In this document: piece by piece, positions 34,341 to 41,946 of the stretch | How positions within the stretch are numbered: the first letter of the stretch is position 1 | Layout: every line of letters begins with the position of its first letter | NCBI RefSeq assembly: GCF_900699785.1 | Contig: NZ_LR535679.1 | Location: 558,001-622,000 of the forward strand | DNA length: 64,000 nt | Origin: Campylobacter showae | GTDB lineage: Bacteria > Campylobacterota > Campylobacteria > Campylobacterales > Campylobacteraceae | Direction of reading: 5' to 3' | Notes under the pieces: model-generated | What the model was told of the DNA's origin: nothing | Database searches by the model: none | The model's input: the letters and a program-made list of their open reading frames with translations, nothing else | Made by a program: the position numbers and the translations under genes

Positions 34341-34561
34341 TACCTGCGATTTTAACATAAAAAATATCGGCGGTCGACGAGATGAACTACGAAGCGACCG
34401 CATCAATCTTGCACATAGACTTTACTCGTTCGCAATGCTTAAATCATACTTTGAGCGCGGCGATTTCGAGCAAAATTATTATATACGCCAGCGCCAACTA
34501 GCTAAAAACCGGGCTGGCGGCTTCACTTAAAATCACGAGCTTGTAACTACAGGCGGCAAAA

Positions 34562-35110
34562 CTAAATTTGATACTCGTTAGGACTCAGCTCTCCTCGTAA
34601 AAACTTGCCAAAGCGCGCGGCTGCGGCATCTACGGCATCGTCGCCAAACTCGCCGGGCTCAAATCCGCTGCTGATAAACGGCACGGCAAAGTCCATCCCG
34701 CAGTAGTTTACCGTGATCTTAAGCGGCGTTAAAATCTCATCCAAGCTAAAGCCGATCGCGCCCTGTTTAGAGTATTCTCCAAGCGGGGTGCTGACGCTTA
34801 GCGCAAGCTGCAAGACCTTGCCTTTAAGCGTGCCGGAACCCACCAGCTCGTGAGAAAAGACGATGTCGATATAGGCTTTTAGCATAGGCGGCACGTTTAG
34901 CCAGTACATCGGGTACAAAAATACGATGCGCTCGGCACTCGCTAGCGCGTCTTGCTCTGCGCGGGCGTCTATGCGCGCGATATCTAGGCCGTAAAGCCCC
35001 TCCAAATGACGCACTTCAACGTCCGCAGCGGCCTTTGCTACCTGAGATAAGGCTTTGTTTACGTGCGATGCGGCGAGATTTGGGTGCGATAAGATAACTA
35101 GCGTTTTCAT
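34562..35110 (-). CDS. Flavodoxin-fold NAD(P)H:quinone oxidoreductase (MdaB/KefF family)
   Basis: A 182-residue Flavodoxin_2-type protein: LVILSHPNLAASHVNKAL at the N-terminus (FMN phosphate loop), IVFLYPMYWLNVPPMLKAYIDIVF (about residues 63-86) and the GYG-like LSVSTPLGEYSKQGAIGF. Such enzymes do two-electron reduction of quinones, protecting against redox stress. It stands alone between the cytochrome genes and ccoS. The start ATG at 35110 is preceded by AAGGAAAC. It could alternatively be a KefF-type ancillary protein, but no potassium efflux gene is near. Confidence 0.82.
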   Translation of the reverse strand: MKTLVILSHPNLAASHVNKALSQVAKAAADVEVRHLEGLYGLDIARIDARAEQDALASAERIVFLYPMYWLNVPPMLKAYIDIVFSHELVGSGTLKGKVLQLALSVSTPLGEYSKQGAIGFSLDEILTPLKITVNYCGMDFAVPFISSGFEPGEFGDDAVDAAAARFGKFLRGELSPNEYQI

Positions 35111-35721
35111 GTTGTTTCCTTTGTTAAAATTTGCGGAATCATATCGTTAAAAAGCTAAAAGTAGATTAAGAGGGTTTGCGAGAGCAAGGCTTTTACAAGA
35201 AAACAAAATTTACAGGATTAAGCCGCGCCTGCTCGGTGATTGCAGCGATTAAATTTAAACGACTCCAAGCCGCCTAAACTCCAAGCGGGCGGCATACCTG
35301 GCGGGTGCGTCAAGCGGCGGTCTTGATTTGATTGCGAGGCATCGCTAGACTGAGTAAATTTGGCCGACAAGAGGCTAAATTTACTGGCGACCCGCTTGCT
35401 AGCAAAGGACAACCGATTTTTACTCTGCCAGATTACACCTGCGCGCTTTTGCTATTTTGCACGGTAAATTTACCGTCCAAGACGACAAAATCCAATGCTT
35501 AAATTTTTGCCCGTCATTATGCCGTAGTTAGTCGAAATTTAACGACGAATTTAACCGCAACGGATTAAATTTATGGTCCGAATTTGACTCCAAACACTCG
35601 TCGTCAAATTTAAAACGCAAATGTCGCCCACGCTCAAAATCAAATTTCGCAGCAAATTTCACGACCCAAAATAACCGAATTTTAATAGCAAAGGCAAGTC
35701 GGGCGAGGGCATAAATTTACC
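35111..35721. other. 611-nt gap without a convincing gene
   Basis: The gap contains many AAATTT motifs in its right half (35460-35715). In its left half, a 64-codon minus-strand ORF (35218-35412) encodes a Pro/Gly/Ser-rich product with HPPGMPPAWSLGGL. It lacks an SD and does not look like a folded protein. It may be a degenerate or interspersed repeat. No RNA gene was recognised. Confidence 0.5.
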
Positions 35722-35934
35722 TCAATCAGGCGGCTTATAGCCCTTTTCTTTACGGCGCAGCTCCAGCTCATAGGCGTCGTTTAGCGCGTCTTCGTCGTCA
35801 AATTTCGTCCCGTCCAAAAACTTTCGCTCGTCGTCAAACTGCCTAGTTTTAAGCCCCCACAGCAGTGCCGCCAGCCCACACGCGCCCAGTAGCGTAGAAA
35901 CCCCGATCATCATCGCCACGACTGCCCCGCTCAT
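35722..35934 (-). CDS. ccoS: cbb3 oxidase assembly protein CcoS
   Basis: A 70-residue single-pass membrane protein: the N-terminal helix MMIGVSTLLGACGLAALLWGLK, followed by RQFDDERKFLDG and FDDEDALND, the conserved CcoS tail. It is needed for metal/haem maturation of cbb3-type cytochrome oxidase. It overlaps ccoI by 4 nt (ATGA). The oxidase structural genes (ccoNOQP) are not in the window. Confidence 0.92.
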   Translation of the reverse strand: MSGAVVAMMIGVSTLLGACGLAALLWGLKTRQFDDERKFLDGTKFDDEDALNDAYELELRRKEKGYKPPD

Positions 35935-38333
35935 CGCTCGCTCCTAGCCCTCATCGCGTTTAACACGACCGCGACCGAGCTTAGCGACATCGAGAGCGCA
36001 GCCACTGCAGGCGCTACGTAGCCGGCCATAGCTAACGGTATCGTCACGGCGTTATAAACGAGCGAAAAGGCCAAATTTTGCCGCACGATACGGTAGGTTT
36101 TACGCGCGAGCGCTACGGCAGCCGCGAGCGAGGCGGGATCATCTCTCATCAGTACGACGTCGCTTTTTGCGATACTCACGGCCGCTCCGCTACCCATGCA
36201 CACGGCCACGCTTGAGAGCGCGAGCGCGGCGCCGTCGTTGATCCCGTCGCCTATCATCAGCACGTTTCGCCCCTGCTGCGCTAGTCTCTCTACGTAGGCG
36301 GCCTTGTCCGTGGGCAGAGAGTTTGCGACCGTTTCCTCGATGCCAAGCCTCTCTGCTACGCGCTTTGCGGCGTATTCGTTATCGCCCGTTAGCATCGCTA
36401 CGCGCATACCCGCGTTTTTTAGCGCGTCCACGCACTCTTTGGAGCCCTCTTTTAGGCTCTCTTCTAGCTCAAATACCGCCTCGATCTGCCCGTCCGCGGC
36501 AAAAAAATAGCAAGTCCCGCGCACCGCTTCGCCGTCATAAAGCCCCAGCTCGCGCATAAATTTCTCGCTCCCGCCGGCTAGATTTATGCCGCCAAATTTA
36601 GCCCTTACTCCGCGCGCCGCGATGTTTTCAAAGCCGCTTAACTCTAAAAGTTTTAAATCATTAAAATTTGCGCGCAGATACTCGCCAACGGCGCGGCTAA
36701 CGGGATGATCCGAGCCGCTAACCAGCGAAAAAAGCGCGCTTGCGTCAAATTTGCCCGAGTGCGTAAATTTACTCACTTTAAGCCGCCCCGACGTGAGCGT
36801 GCCGGTCTTGTCAAACACGGCCGTATCGCACTTAGCTAGGCTTTCGATGATGCGCGCTTCTTTAAAAAGTATCCCGCGCCTAAAGCCCGCTCCAAGCGCA
36901 ACGAGCGTGCTAACTGGCGTAGCAAGCCCTAGCGCGCAAGGGCACGAGATCACCACGACCGAGATCGCGACGATGAGCGCGGCGGAGAGCTCGCCCGTGC
37001 GCCAGAACCAAAACGCAAACGTCGCTAGCGCCAGCGCCGTGATAGCAGTTGAAAACCTCGCCGCGATAGCGTCTGCGAGCGCCTGGATGCGCGGCTTTTT
37101 AGCTGCGGCGGTTTCGAGCAGATTTATGATACGCGCTAGCACTGACTCGCTAAAGACGGCGCCGACCTTATAAACCAGCGTGCCGTCCACGCACACGGAG
37201 CCGCTTTTTATCTCGTTTTCGCCCTCTTTCGCGCTCAGATACGCAGGCGCGCTCTCGCCGCTAAGGCTAGAGAGATCAAAGCTCGCCGCGCCGCTTACGA
37301 CTACGCCGTCAAGTAGCACACGCTCGCCGGCTCCCACAACCACGAGTTCGCCCACCCTCACCTCCTGCGCGTTTTTTAGGGTTATTTCGTCGCCGTTTTT
37401 GACGCTAACGGAGTTTAAATTTAACGAGTTTAGATTATCGAGCGTGTCGGCGGCTTTTTTTTTGCTCAAGACTTCCAAATATTTACCGATAAATACGAAA
37501 GTGATTATCATCGCGACCGAGTCGAAATACACCTCGCCTTGCCTGGAAAACATCGCGTAGATCGAGAAAATATAAGCCGCGAGCGTACCCGTGACGATGA
37601 GGCTATCCATGTTTTGCGTTTTGTTTTTTAGCGCGCCCCAGGCACCCCTAAAAAACCCGCTTCCCGTGTAAAAAAGCACTGGCGTAGCGAGGATAAATTC
37701 GGCGAAATTTATGATAGAGCGCACGTCGGCGCGCATGCCCGTGAAGTAGCCGCCGTACTGCGCGACGGCCAGCCACATGATGTTCATCGTGCAAAATATC
37801 CCCACCAGCAGCCGCGCGTAAAATTCGCGCCTCTGCCCCGAAAGTCTTTGCTCCTGGGCCTGCGCGTCGTATGGGTAGGGCTCGTAGCCGATAGATCGGA
37901 TGAGGGCGAAAATTTGGGCCAAATTTATCTCGTTTTCGTCCCAGACGATGAGGGCTTTATTGTTAACCGAGTTTATATCTACCTCTAAAATTCCCTTCTG
38001 CGCAAATAAAACCTTCTCGTTTAGCCAGACGCAAGCCGAGCAGTGGATGCCCTCTATGATGAGCGAGATTTTGTTAAACCCGTTCTCGTTTTTGACGTAG
38101 TTTTGATAAATAGCCGCGAGGTCTTCCTGCGACTTTTGCGCCGCATTTTTCGCGCTTATGGCGGGATTTAGCGTAGTTTTGCCAAGCCTTTCGTAAAACT
38201 CGCCCAGCCCGCTTGCGTTAAGTATCTCGTAAACTCCCGCGCACCCCTCGCAGCAAAACAGCTCCCCGCCGCGCTCTATCAGCGCCTCGCGCTCAAATTC
38301 GCCCCTGCAATGCACGCACTTAGATTTGCCCAT
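35931..38333 (-). CDS. ccoI: Copper P1B-type ATPase CcoI (cbb3 oxidase assembly)
   Basis: An 800-residue heavy-metal ATPase. The N-terminus has a CxxC-rich domain (CVHCRGEF, CCEGCAGVYEIL) typical of FixI/CcoI, then an HMA-like IEGIHCSACVW (about residues 93-104). Eight membrane helices follow, with the metal-transport CPC in SCPCALGLATP; the phosphorylation site is FDKTGTLTSG and the hinge is GDGINDGAAL. It exports Cu for cbb3 oxidase assembly rather than for resistance, as shown by fusion of the Cys-rich N-terminal domain and the linked ccoS. A -10 (TATAAT, 38367-38372) lies 34 nt upstream. Confidence 0.94.
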   Translation of the reverse strand: MGKSKCVHCRGEFEREALIERGGELFCCEGCAGVYEILNASGLGEFYERLGKTTLNPAISAKNAAQKSQEDLAAIYQNYVKNENGFNKISLIIEGIHCSACVWLNEKVLFAQKGILEVDINSVNNKALIVWDENEINLAQIFALIRSIGYEPYPYDAQAQEQRLSGQRREFYARLLVGIFCTMNIMWLAVAQYGGYFTGMRADVRSIINFAEFILATPVLFYTGSGFFRGAWGALKNKTQNMDSLIVTGTLAAYIFSIYAMFSRQGEVYFDSVAMIITFVFIGKYLEVLSKKKAADTLDNLNSLNLNSVSVKNGDEITLKNAQEVRVGELVVVGAGERVLLDGVVVSGAASFDLSSLSGESAPAYLSAKEGENEIKSGSVCVDGTLVYKVGAVFSESVLARIINLLETAAAKKPRIQALADAIAARFSTAITALALATFAFWFWRTGELSAALIVAISVVVISCPCALGLATPVSTLVALGAGFRRGILFKEARIIESLAKCDTAVFDKTGTLTSGRLKVSKFTHSGKFDASALFSLVSGSDHPVSRAVGEYLRANFNDLKLLELSGFENIAARGVRAKFGGINLAGGSEKFMRELGLYDGEAVRGTCYFFAADGQIEAVFELEESLKEGSKECVDALKNAGMRVAMLTGDNEYAAKRVAERLGIEETVANSLPTDKAAYVERLAQQGRNVLMIGDGINDGAALALSSVAVCMGSGAAVSIAKSDVVLMRDDPASLAAAVALARKTYRIVRQNLAFSLVYNAVTIPLAMAGYVAPAVAALSMSLSSVAVVLNAMRARSER

Positions 38334-38591
38334 CGATTACTTTTTTCTTTCGTTTTAAGATTTTAGATTATACGTAAAATTTCTAAAGCCTCGCTTGATT
38401 TTGCTAGCTTTGGCGCGGATTTTGCTCGCGCCCGAATTTGACGGCAAATTTGACAGATTTTGCTCACGCATAGACGTAACCGTAAATTTGACCGGATTTG
38501 GCCAAGATCAGCACCTTGAAAATGCTAGTAAATTACGCAAATCGCCCTTAAATTTTAACCTCAAATTTAACGCAACAAAAATAGCAACTTC

Positions 38592-39701
38592 TCACGCAAA
38601 CTCCCTATCTATCACGATGAAAATTTTATACCCCGGAAAGCTTAACGCTACTTCGCGCTCTATCTCGGCGCGCAGACGGCTTAGATTTTTCTCGGCAAAA
38701 TCGACCACCACGTCAAACCTCACGCTCTTTTTCTTGGTATCGATGAAAAACGCGTGAAATCCGCGCACGCTACTAAAGCGCGAGAGTAGATTCGCCACGC
38801 AGGCGCGGCTTTGCTCCTGTCCTAAATTTACGCTATAAACGCCAAAAACCAGATAAATCCTGTAAATTTTATAAATCTCGATCTGAAGCTCGTTTAGCCT
38901 CTGCGAAACCTCGCTAAGGGGCAAATGCTCGTCTATCTCGACGTTTACCGAGCCGACGTATCGCTGCGCGCCGTAGTTGTGCAGGATTAGGTCGTATGCG
39001 CCGCGCACGATCTCGCAGCGATTTACGGCGGCGTAAATTTCGTCGCTGATCTCTTTTTCCACGCGCTGACCGATGATTTTATCGAAGGTTTCTTTTATCA
39101 AAAGCACACCGTTTACGATAATAAAAAGCGAGGCCAAAGCGCCCGCGTAACCATCTATCTGGATATCGGCGAAGTACGATAGCGCGGCGGATACGAGGAT
39201 CACGCACGATATGATCGCATCGCCCAAAGCTTCCTGCCCTACGGCTCTAAGCGAGATAGATTTGGTCTGTTTGCCGATCTTTTTGTAGTAAAAGCCGAGC
39301 GCAAATTTGACGAATATCGCGCAGAACAAAAACGCCAAAAACGGCATCGTAAAAGTAGTAGGCTCAGGTGCAAAAATATTTTCGACCGAAGTTTTTAGAA
39401 ACTGAAATCCCAGCATCAGCACGATGACTGAAACGATAAGACCGCCGATATACTCGGTCCTGCCGTAGCCGTAGGGGTGATCTTCGTCGGGCATCTTGCT
39501 AGCTAGCTTTGAGCCAAAAATCGTGATGATACTTGAGCCTGCATCGCTAAGGTTATTTACGGCGTCCGATATCAATGCGACCGAGTTTGAGACCATAGCG
39601 ATAAAAATTTTCGATCCGGCTAAGAAAAAATTCGTAACTATGCCGATAAGCGCGGTTTTGATTATCGTTTTTTCGCGCTTGCCGTCTTTAAAATCCATCA
39701 T
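38592..39701 (-). CDS. Cation diffusion facilitator metal exporter
   Basis: A 369-residue CDF protein with six membrane helices. Metal-site motifs are SNSVALISDAVNNLSDAG (helix II) and EALGDAIISCVIL (helix V); DHPYGYGRTEYIG is the conserved loop between helices III and IV. The long C-terminal region contains the usual cytoplasmic ferredoxin-like domain plus an extra ~70 residues. I chose ATG 39701 because AGGAATCTC lies upstream; the frame is open further but extends into rho's promoter. It probably exports Zn, Fe or Mn. It is divergent from rho and inserted between ccoI and rho. Confidence 0.87.
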   Translation of the reverse strand: MMDFKDGKREKTIIKTALIGIVTNFFLAGSKIFIAMVSNSVALISDAVNNLSDAGSSIITIFGSKLASKMPDEDHPYGYGRTEYIGGLIVSVIVLMLGFQFLKTSVENIFAPEPTTFTMPFLAFLFCAIFVKFALGFYYKKIGKQTKSISLRAVGQEALGDAIISCVILVSAALSYFADIQIDGYAGALASLFIIVNGVLLIKETFDKIIGQRVEKEISDEIYAAVNRCEIVRGAYDLILHNYGAQRYVGSVNVEIDEHLPLSEVSQRLNELQIEIYKIYRIYLVFGVYSVNLGQEQSRACVANLLSRFSSVRGFHAFFIDTKKKSVRFDVVVDFAEKNLSRLRAEIEREVALSFPGYKIFIVIDREFA

Positions 39702-39742
39702 TTTGAGATTCCTTTTCATTTTTGGCGAGATTATATCACTTC

Positions 39743-39771
39743 TTGACATCAAAGCCAAAATTTTATAAAAT
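39743..39771 (+). promoter_or_regulatory. rho promoter
   Basis: TTGACA (39743-39748), a 17-nt spacer and TAAAAT (39766-39771) form a near-consensus sigma-70 promoter with a good -35, unusual for Campylobacter. It lies about 73 nt before the rho ATG, leaving a leader of about 65 nt that could hold an autoregulatory site. Confidence 0.6.
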
Positions 39772-39843
39772 GCGACTTTCAAAAACTTCTTTTGAAACTT
39801 AAATTTATCTACAAAATTATTCCGTAATTTTAAAGAGGACACA

Positions 39844-41190
39844 ATGGAAAATAACGCGACGCAGCCTGCAAATTCTGCGCAGGAAAGTCAAAAAAACACA
39901 AAAAAACACCAAAACTCGCGCACTCACATCCCCGTAGACGGACACAAAATCGAAGAGCTAAGAACTCTTAGCCTAGAGGAGCTCATCGCTATCGCAAACA
40001 GCGTAGGCGTCGAGAATCCGCGCGAATTTCGCAGACAAGATTTGATATTTGAGATCCTAAAAACCCAAACAAAACAGGGCGGATTTATACTTTTCACGGG
40101 TATTTTAGAGATCACGAGCGAGGGCTACGGCTTTTTGCGCTCGGTAGACGCAAACCTCAGCGACAGCTCAAACGACGCCTACGTCTCAAACTCTCAAATT
40201 CGCAAATTTGCCCTGCGCGTGGGCGACATCGTGACGGGTCAAGTACGCGAACCCAAAGATCAGGAAAAGTACTACGCTCTGCTAAAAATCGAAGCGCTAA
40301 ACTATATGCCGCTAATCGAGGCTAAGGAGCGCCCGCTATTTGACAACCTAACTCCGCTTTTCCCGACGGAAAAACTTCGCCTCGAGTATGATCCGATGAA
40401 ACTAACGGGCCGCGTGCTCGATCTCTTTACCCCTCTTGGCAAGGGTCAGCGCGGCCTCATCGTCGCCCCTCCAAGAAGCGGTAAAACCGAGCTCATGAAA
40501 GAGCTAGCCCACGGCATCGCGCGCAACCACCCCGAGTCGCATCTCATGGTACTGCTCGTGGACGAGCGTCCCGAGGAGGTCACCGATATGCAGCGCTGCG
40601 TAAAGGGCGAGGTATTTAGCTCGACGTTTGACCTACCTGCGATGAACCACGTGCGCGTCGCCGAACTCGTCATCGAAAAGGCAAAACGCCTCGTAGAAAT
40701 GGGCAAGGACGTCATCATCCTGCTTGATAGCATCACCCGCTTAGCGCGCGCGTATAACACCGTAACTCCGCCAAGCGGCAAGGTGCTAACCGGCGGCGTG
40801 GACGCAAACGCCCTGCACAAACCGAAGCGCTTTTTCGGCGCGGCGCGAAATATCGAGCATGGCGGCAGCCTCACCATCATCGCCACAGCGCTCATCGACA
40901 CGGGCTCGCGTATGGACGAGGTGATTTTCGAGGAATTTAAAGGCACGGGCAACAGTGAAATCGTGCTAGATCGCAACATCTCCGATCGCCGAATTTACCC
41001 GGCCATCAACGTACTAAAATCAGGCACCAGAAAAGAGGAGCTACTACAAAAACCGGACGAACTGCAAAAGATCTGGGCTATCCGCTCGGCGATCGCGACG
41101 ATGGACGACGTAGAAGCGCTTAAGTTTTTATACGCCAAGATGCTAAAAACCAAAGACAACAAAGAGCTACTTTCGATACTAAACGAATAG
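39844..41190 (+). CDS. rho: Transcription termination factor Rho
   Basis: A 448-residue hexameric RNA helicase. A Gln/Asn/Lys-rich N-terminal tail (about 30 residues) precedes the Rho N domain ([18 protein letters not shown]). The primary RNA-binding cold-shock-like domain has the GYGFLRS motif; Walker A is [11 protein letters not shown] (about residues 209-219), Walker [17 protein letters not shown], and the secondary-site Q/R loops follow. SD is AGAGGAC directly before the ATG. It is followed by an intrinsic terminator. Synteny ccoI-rho-dnaX is as in C. jejuni, apart from the CDF and outer-membrane genes. Confidence 0.97.
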   Translation: MENNATQPANSAQESQKNTKKHQNSRTHIPVDGHKIEELRTLSLEELIAIANSVGVENPREFRRQDLIFEILKTQTKQGGFILFTGILEITSEGYGFLRSVDANLSDSSNDAYVSNSQIRKFALRVGDIVTGQVREPKDQEKYYALLKIEALNYMPLIEAKERPLFDNLTPLFPTEKLRLEYDPMKLTGRVLDLFTPLGKGQRGLIVAPPRSGKTELMKELAHGIARNHPESHLMVLLVDERPEEVTDMQRCVKGEVFSSTFDLPAMNHVRVAELVIEKAKRLVEMGKDVIILLDSITRLARAYNTVTPPSGKVLTGGVDANALHKPKRFFGAARNIEHGGSLTIIATALIDTGSRMDEVIFEEFKGTGNSEIVLDRNISDRRIYPAINVLKSGTRKEELLQKPDELQKIWAIRSAIATMDDVEALKFLYAKMLKTKDNKELLSILNE

Positions 41191-41217
41191 TCGGTCTAAA
41201 AAACCGACTTATTTTTT
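41189..41217 (+). terminator. Rho gene intrinsic terminator
   Basis: The stem AGTCGGT/ACCGACT (41189-41195 and 41203-41209) overlaps the rho stop codon and is followed by TATTTTTTA. Confidence 0.85.
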
Positions 41218-41308
41218 ATATACTCTTTTAAATTTAATCTCAGATCTTATTTTATCTACACAATCCGCTCAGCTAAAGCCGCTCAACGTTGTTTAATGTA
41301 TTTAATTT

Positions 41309-41314
41309 TATAAT
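41309..41314 (+). promoter_or_regulatory. -10 box of the outer-membrane protein gene
   Basis: TTTAATTTTATAATACGC: consensus TATAAT 31 nt upstream of the ATG, with SD AAAGGA in between. Confidence 0.65.
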
Positions 41315-41344
41315 ACGCCTTTATTTTATATTAAAAGGACACGG

Positions 41345-41917
41345 ATGAAATATTTTGTTTCCAAGATTGCCCTATGGATTAGCATTGGCTCTGCTTTAGC
41401 CATGGCAGAAGGCCTGTTTTTTGGCTTAGAGGGTGATTACTCCTTTGGTTCTAAAATAAAATCTCAAGATAGCGATCCTTTAAAAAAAGCACAATTCGGT
41501 CTGGGAATAAAAGGCGGCTACGATTTTAACGTATTTAGAATTTACGGAACGTACATATACGATTTTAAGGTGAAAAAATAAGGAGAGGACGCAGACGGTT
41601 CGTTTTCTTTCAAATGGAATACGCATAAATTTTTAATCGGCGCCGACTATACGCCCGCCGTCGCGCAAGACTTTAAATTGGTTCTAGGCGGCTACGCAGG
41701 CTACTCAAAACTAAAAGATCAACTAATAGCCAACGATGCATATTCCGACAGCGGTAGCGCAAGCGGCTGGGTTTTAGGAGGCAGATTGGGCGGCGAATAT
41801 TCCCTTGACGCAAATAACGCGATCGAGCTGGGCTTCAAAGCCGACAAAACATTTTATAGCTACAACACCAAAGAAACAAACACCGGTTTCTACCTAGGCT
41901 ACACATACAAATTTTAA
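41345..41917 (+). pseudogene. Outer-membrane beta-barrel protein interrupted by an in-frame stop
   Basis: A 191-codon reading frame with one TAA (41579-41581) between DFKVKK and GEDADGSFSFKW. Both halves are in the same frame and read as one small barrel: signal peptide (residues 1-21, ending LAMA), FFGLEGDYSFG, FGLGIKGGYDFNVFRIYGTYIYDF, then after the stop FLIGADYTPAVAQDFKLVLGGYAGYSKL, WVLGGRLGGEYSL and the C-terminal YLGYTYKF. The closing Phe is the BAM recognition residue. Promoter, SD and terminator are intact. This resembles an OmpX/Opa-like 8-strand barrel. It may be a nonsense mutant, a phase-off state fixed by point mutation, or a sequencing error. Confidence 0.75.
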
Positions 41918-41921
41918 TTTT

Positions 41922-41944
41922 AAAGAGCCTATTTCAGGCTCTTT
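41922..41944. terminator. Shared terminator between the barrel gene and dnaX
   Basis: The perfect stem AAAGAGCCT/AGGCTCTTT with a 5-nt loop lies 5 nt after the barrel gene stop and 3 nt before the dnaX stop on the other strand. U-rich runs on both sides (CTTT downstream; AAAATTAAAATT upstream) make it usable in either direction. Confidence 0.8.
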
Positions 41945-41946
41945 CT

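Noticed and set aside
38395..38757. 120-codon plus-strand ORF after ccoI
   Set aside because: Runs into the antisense of the CDF gene, made mostly of AAATTT-rich intergenic DNA; no SD.
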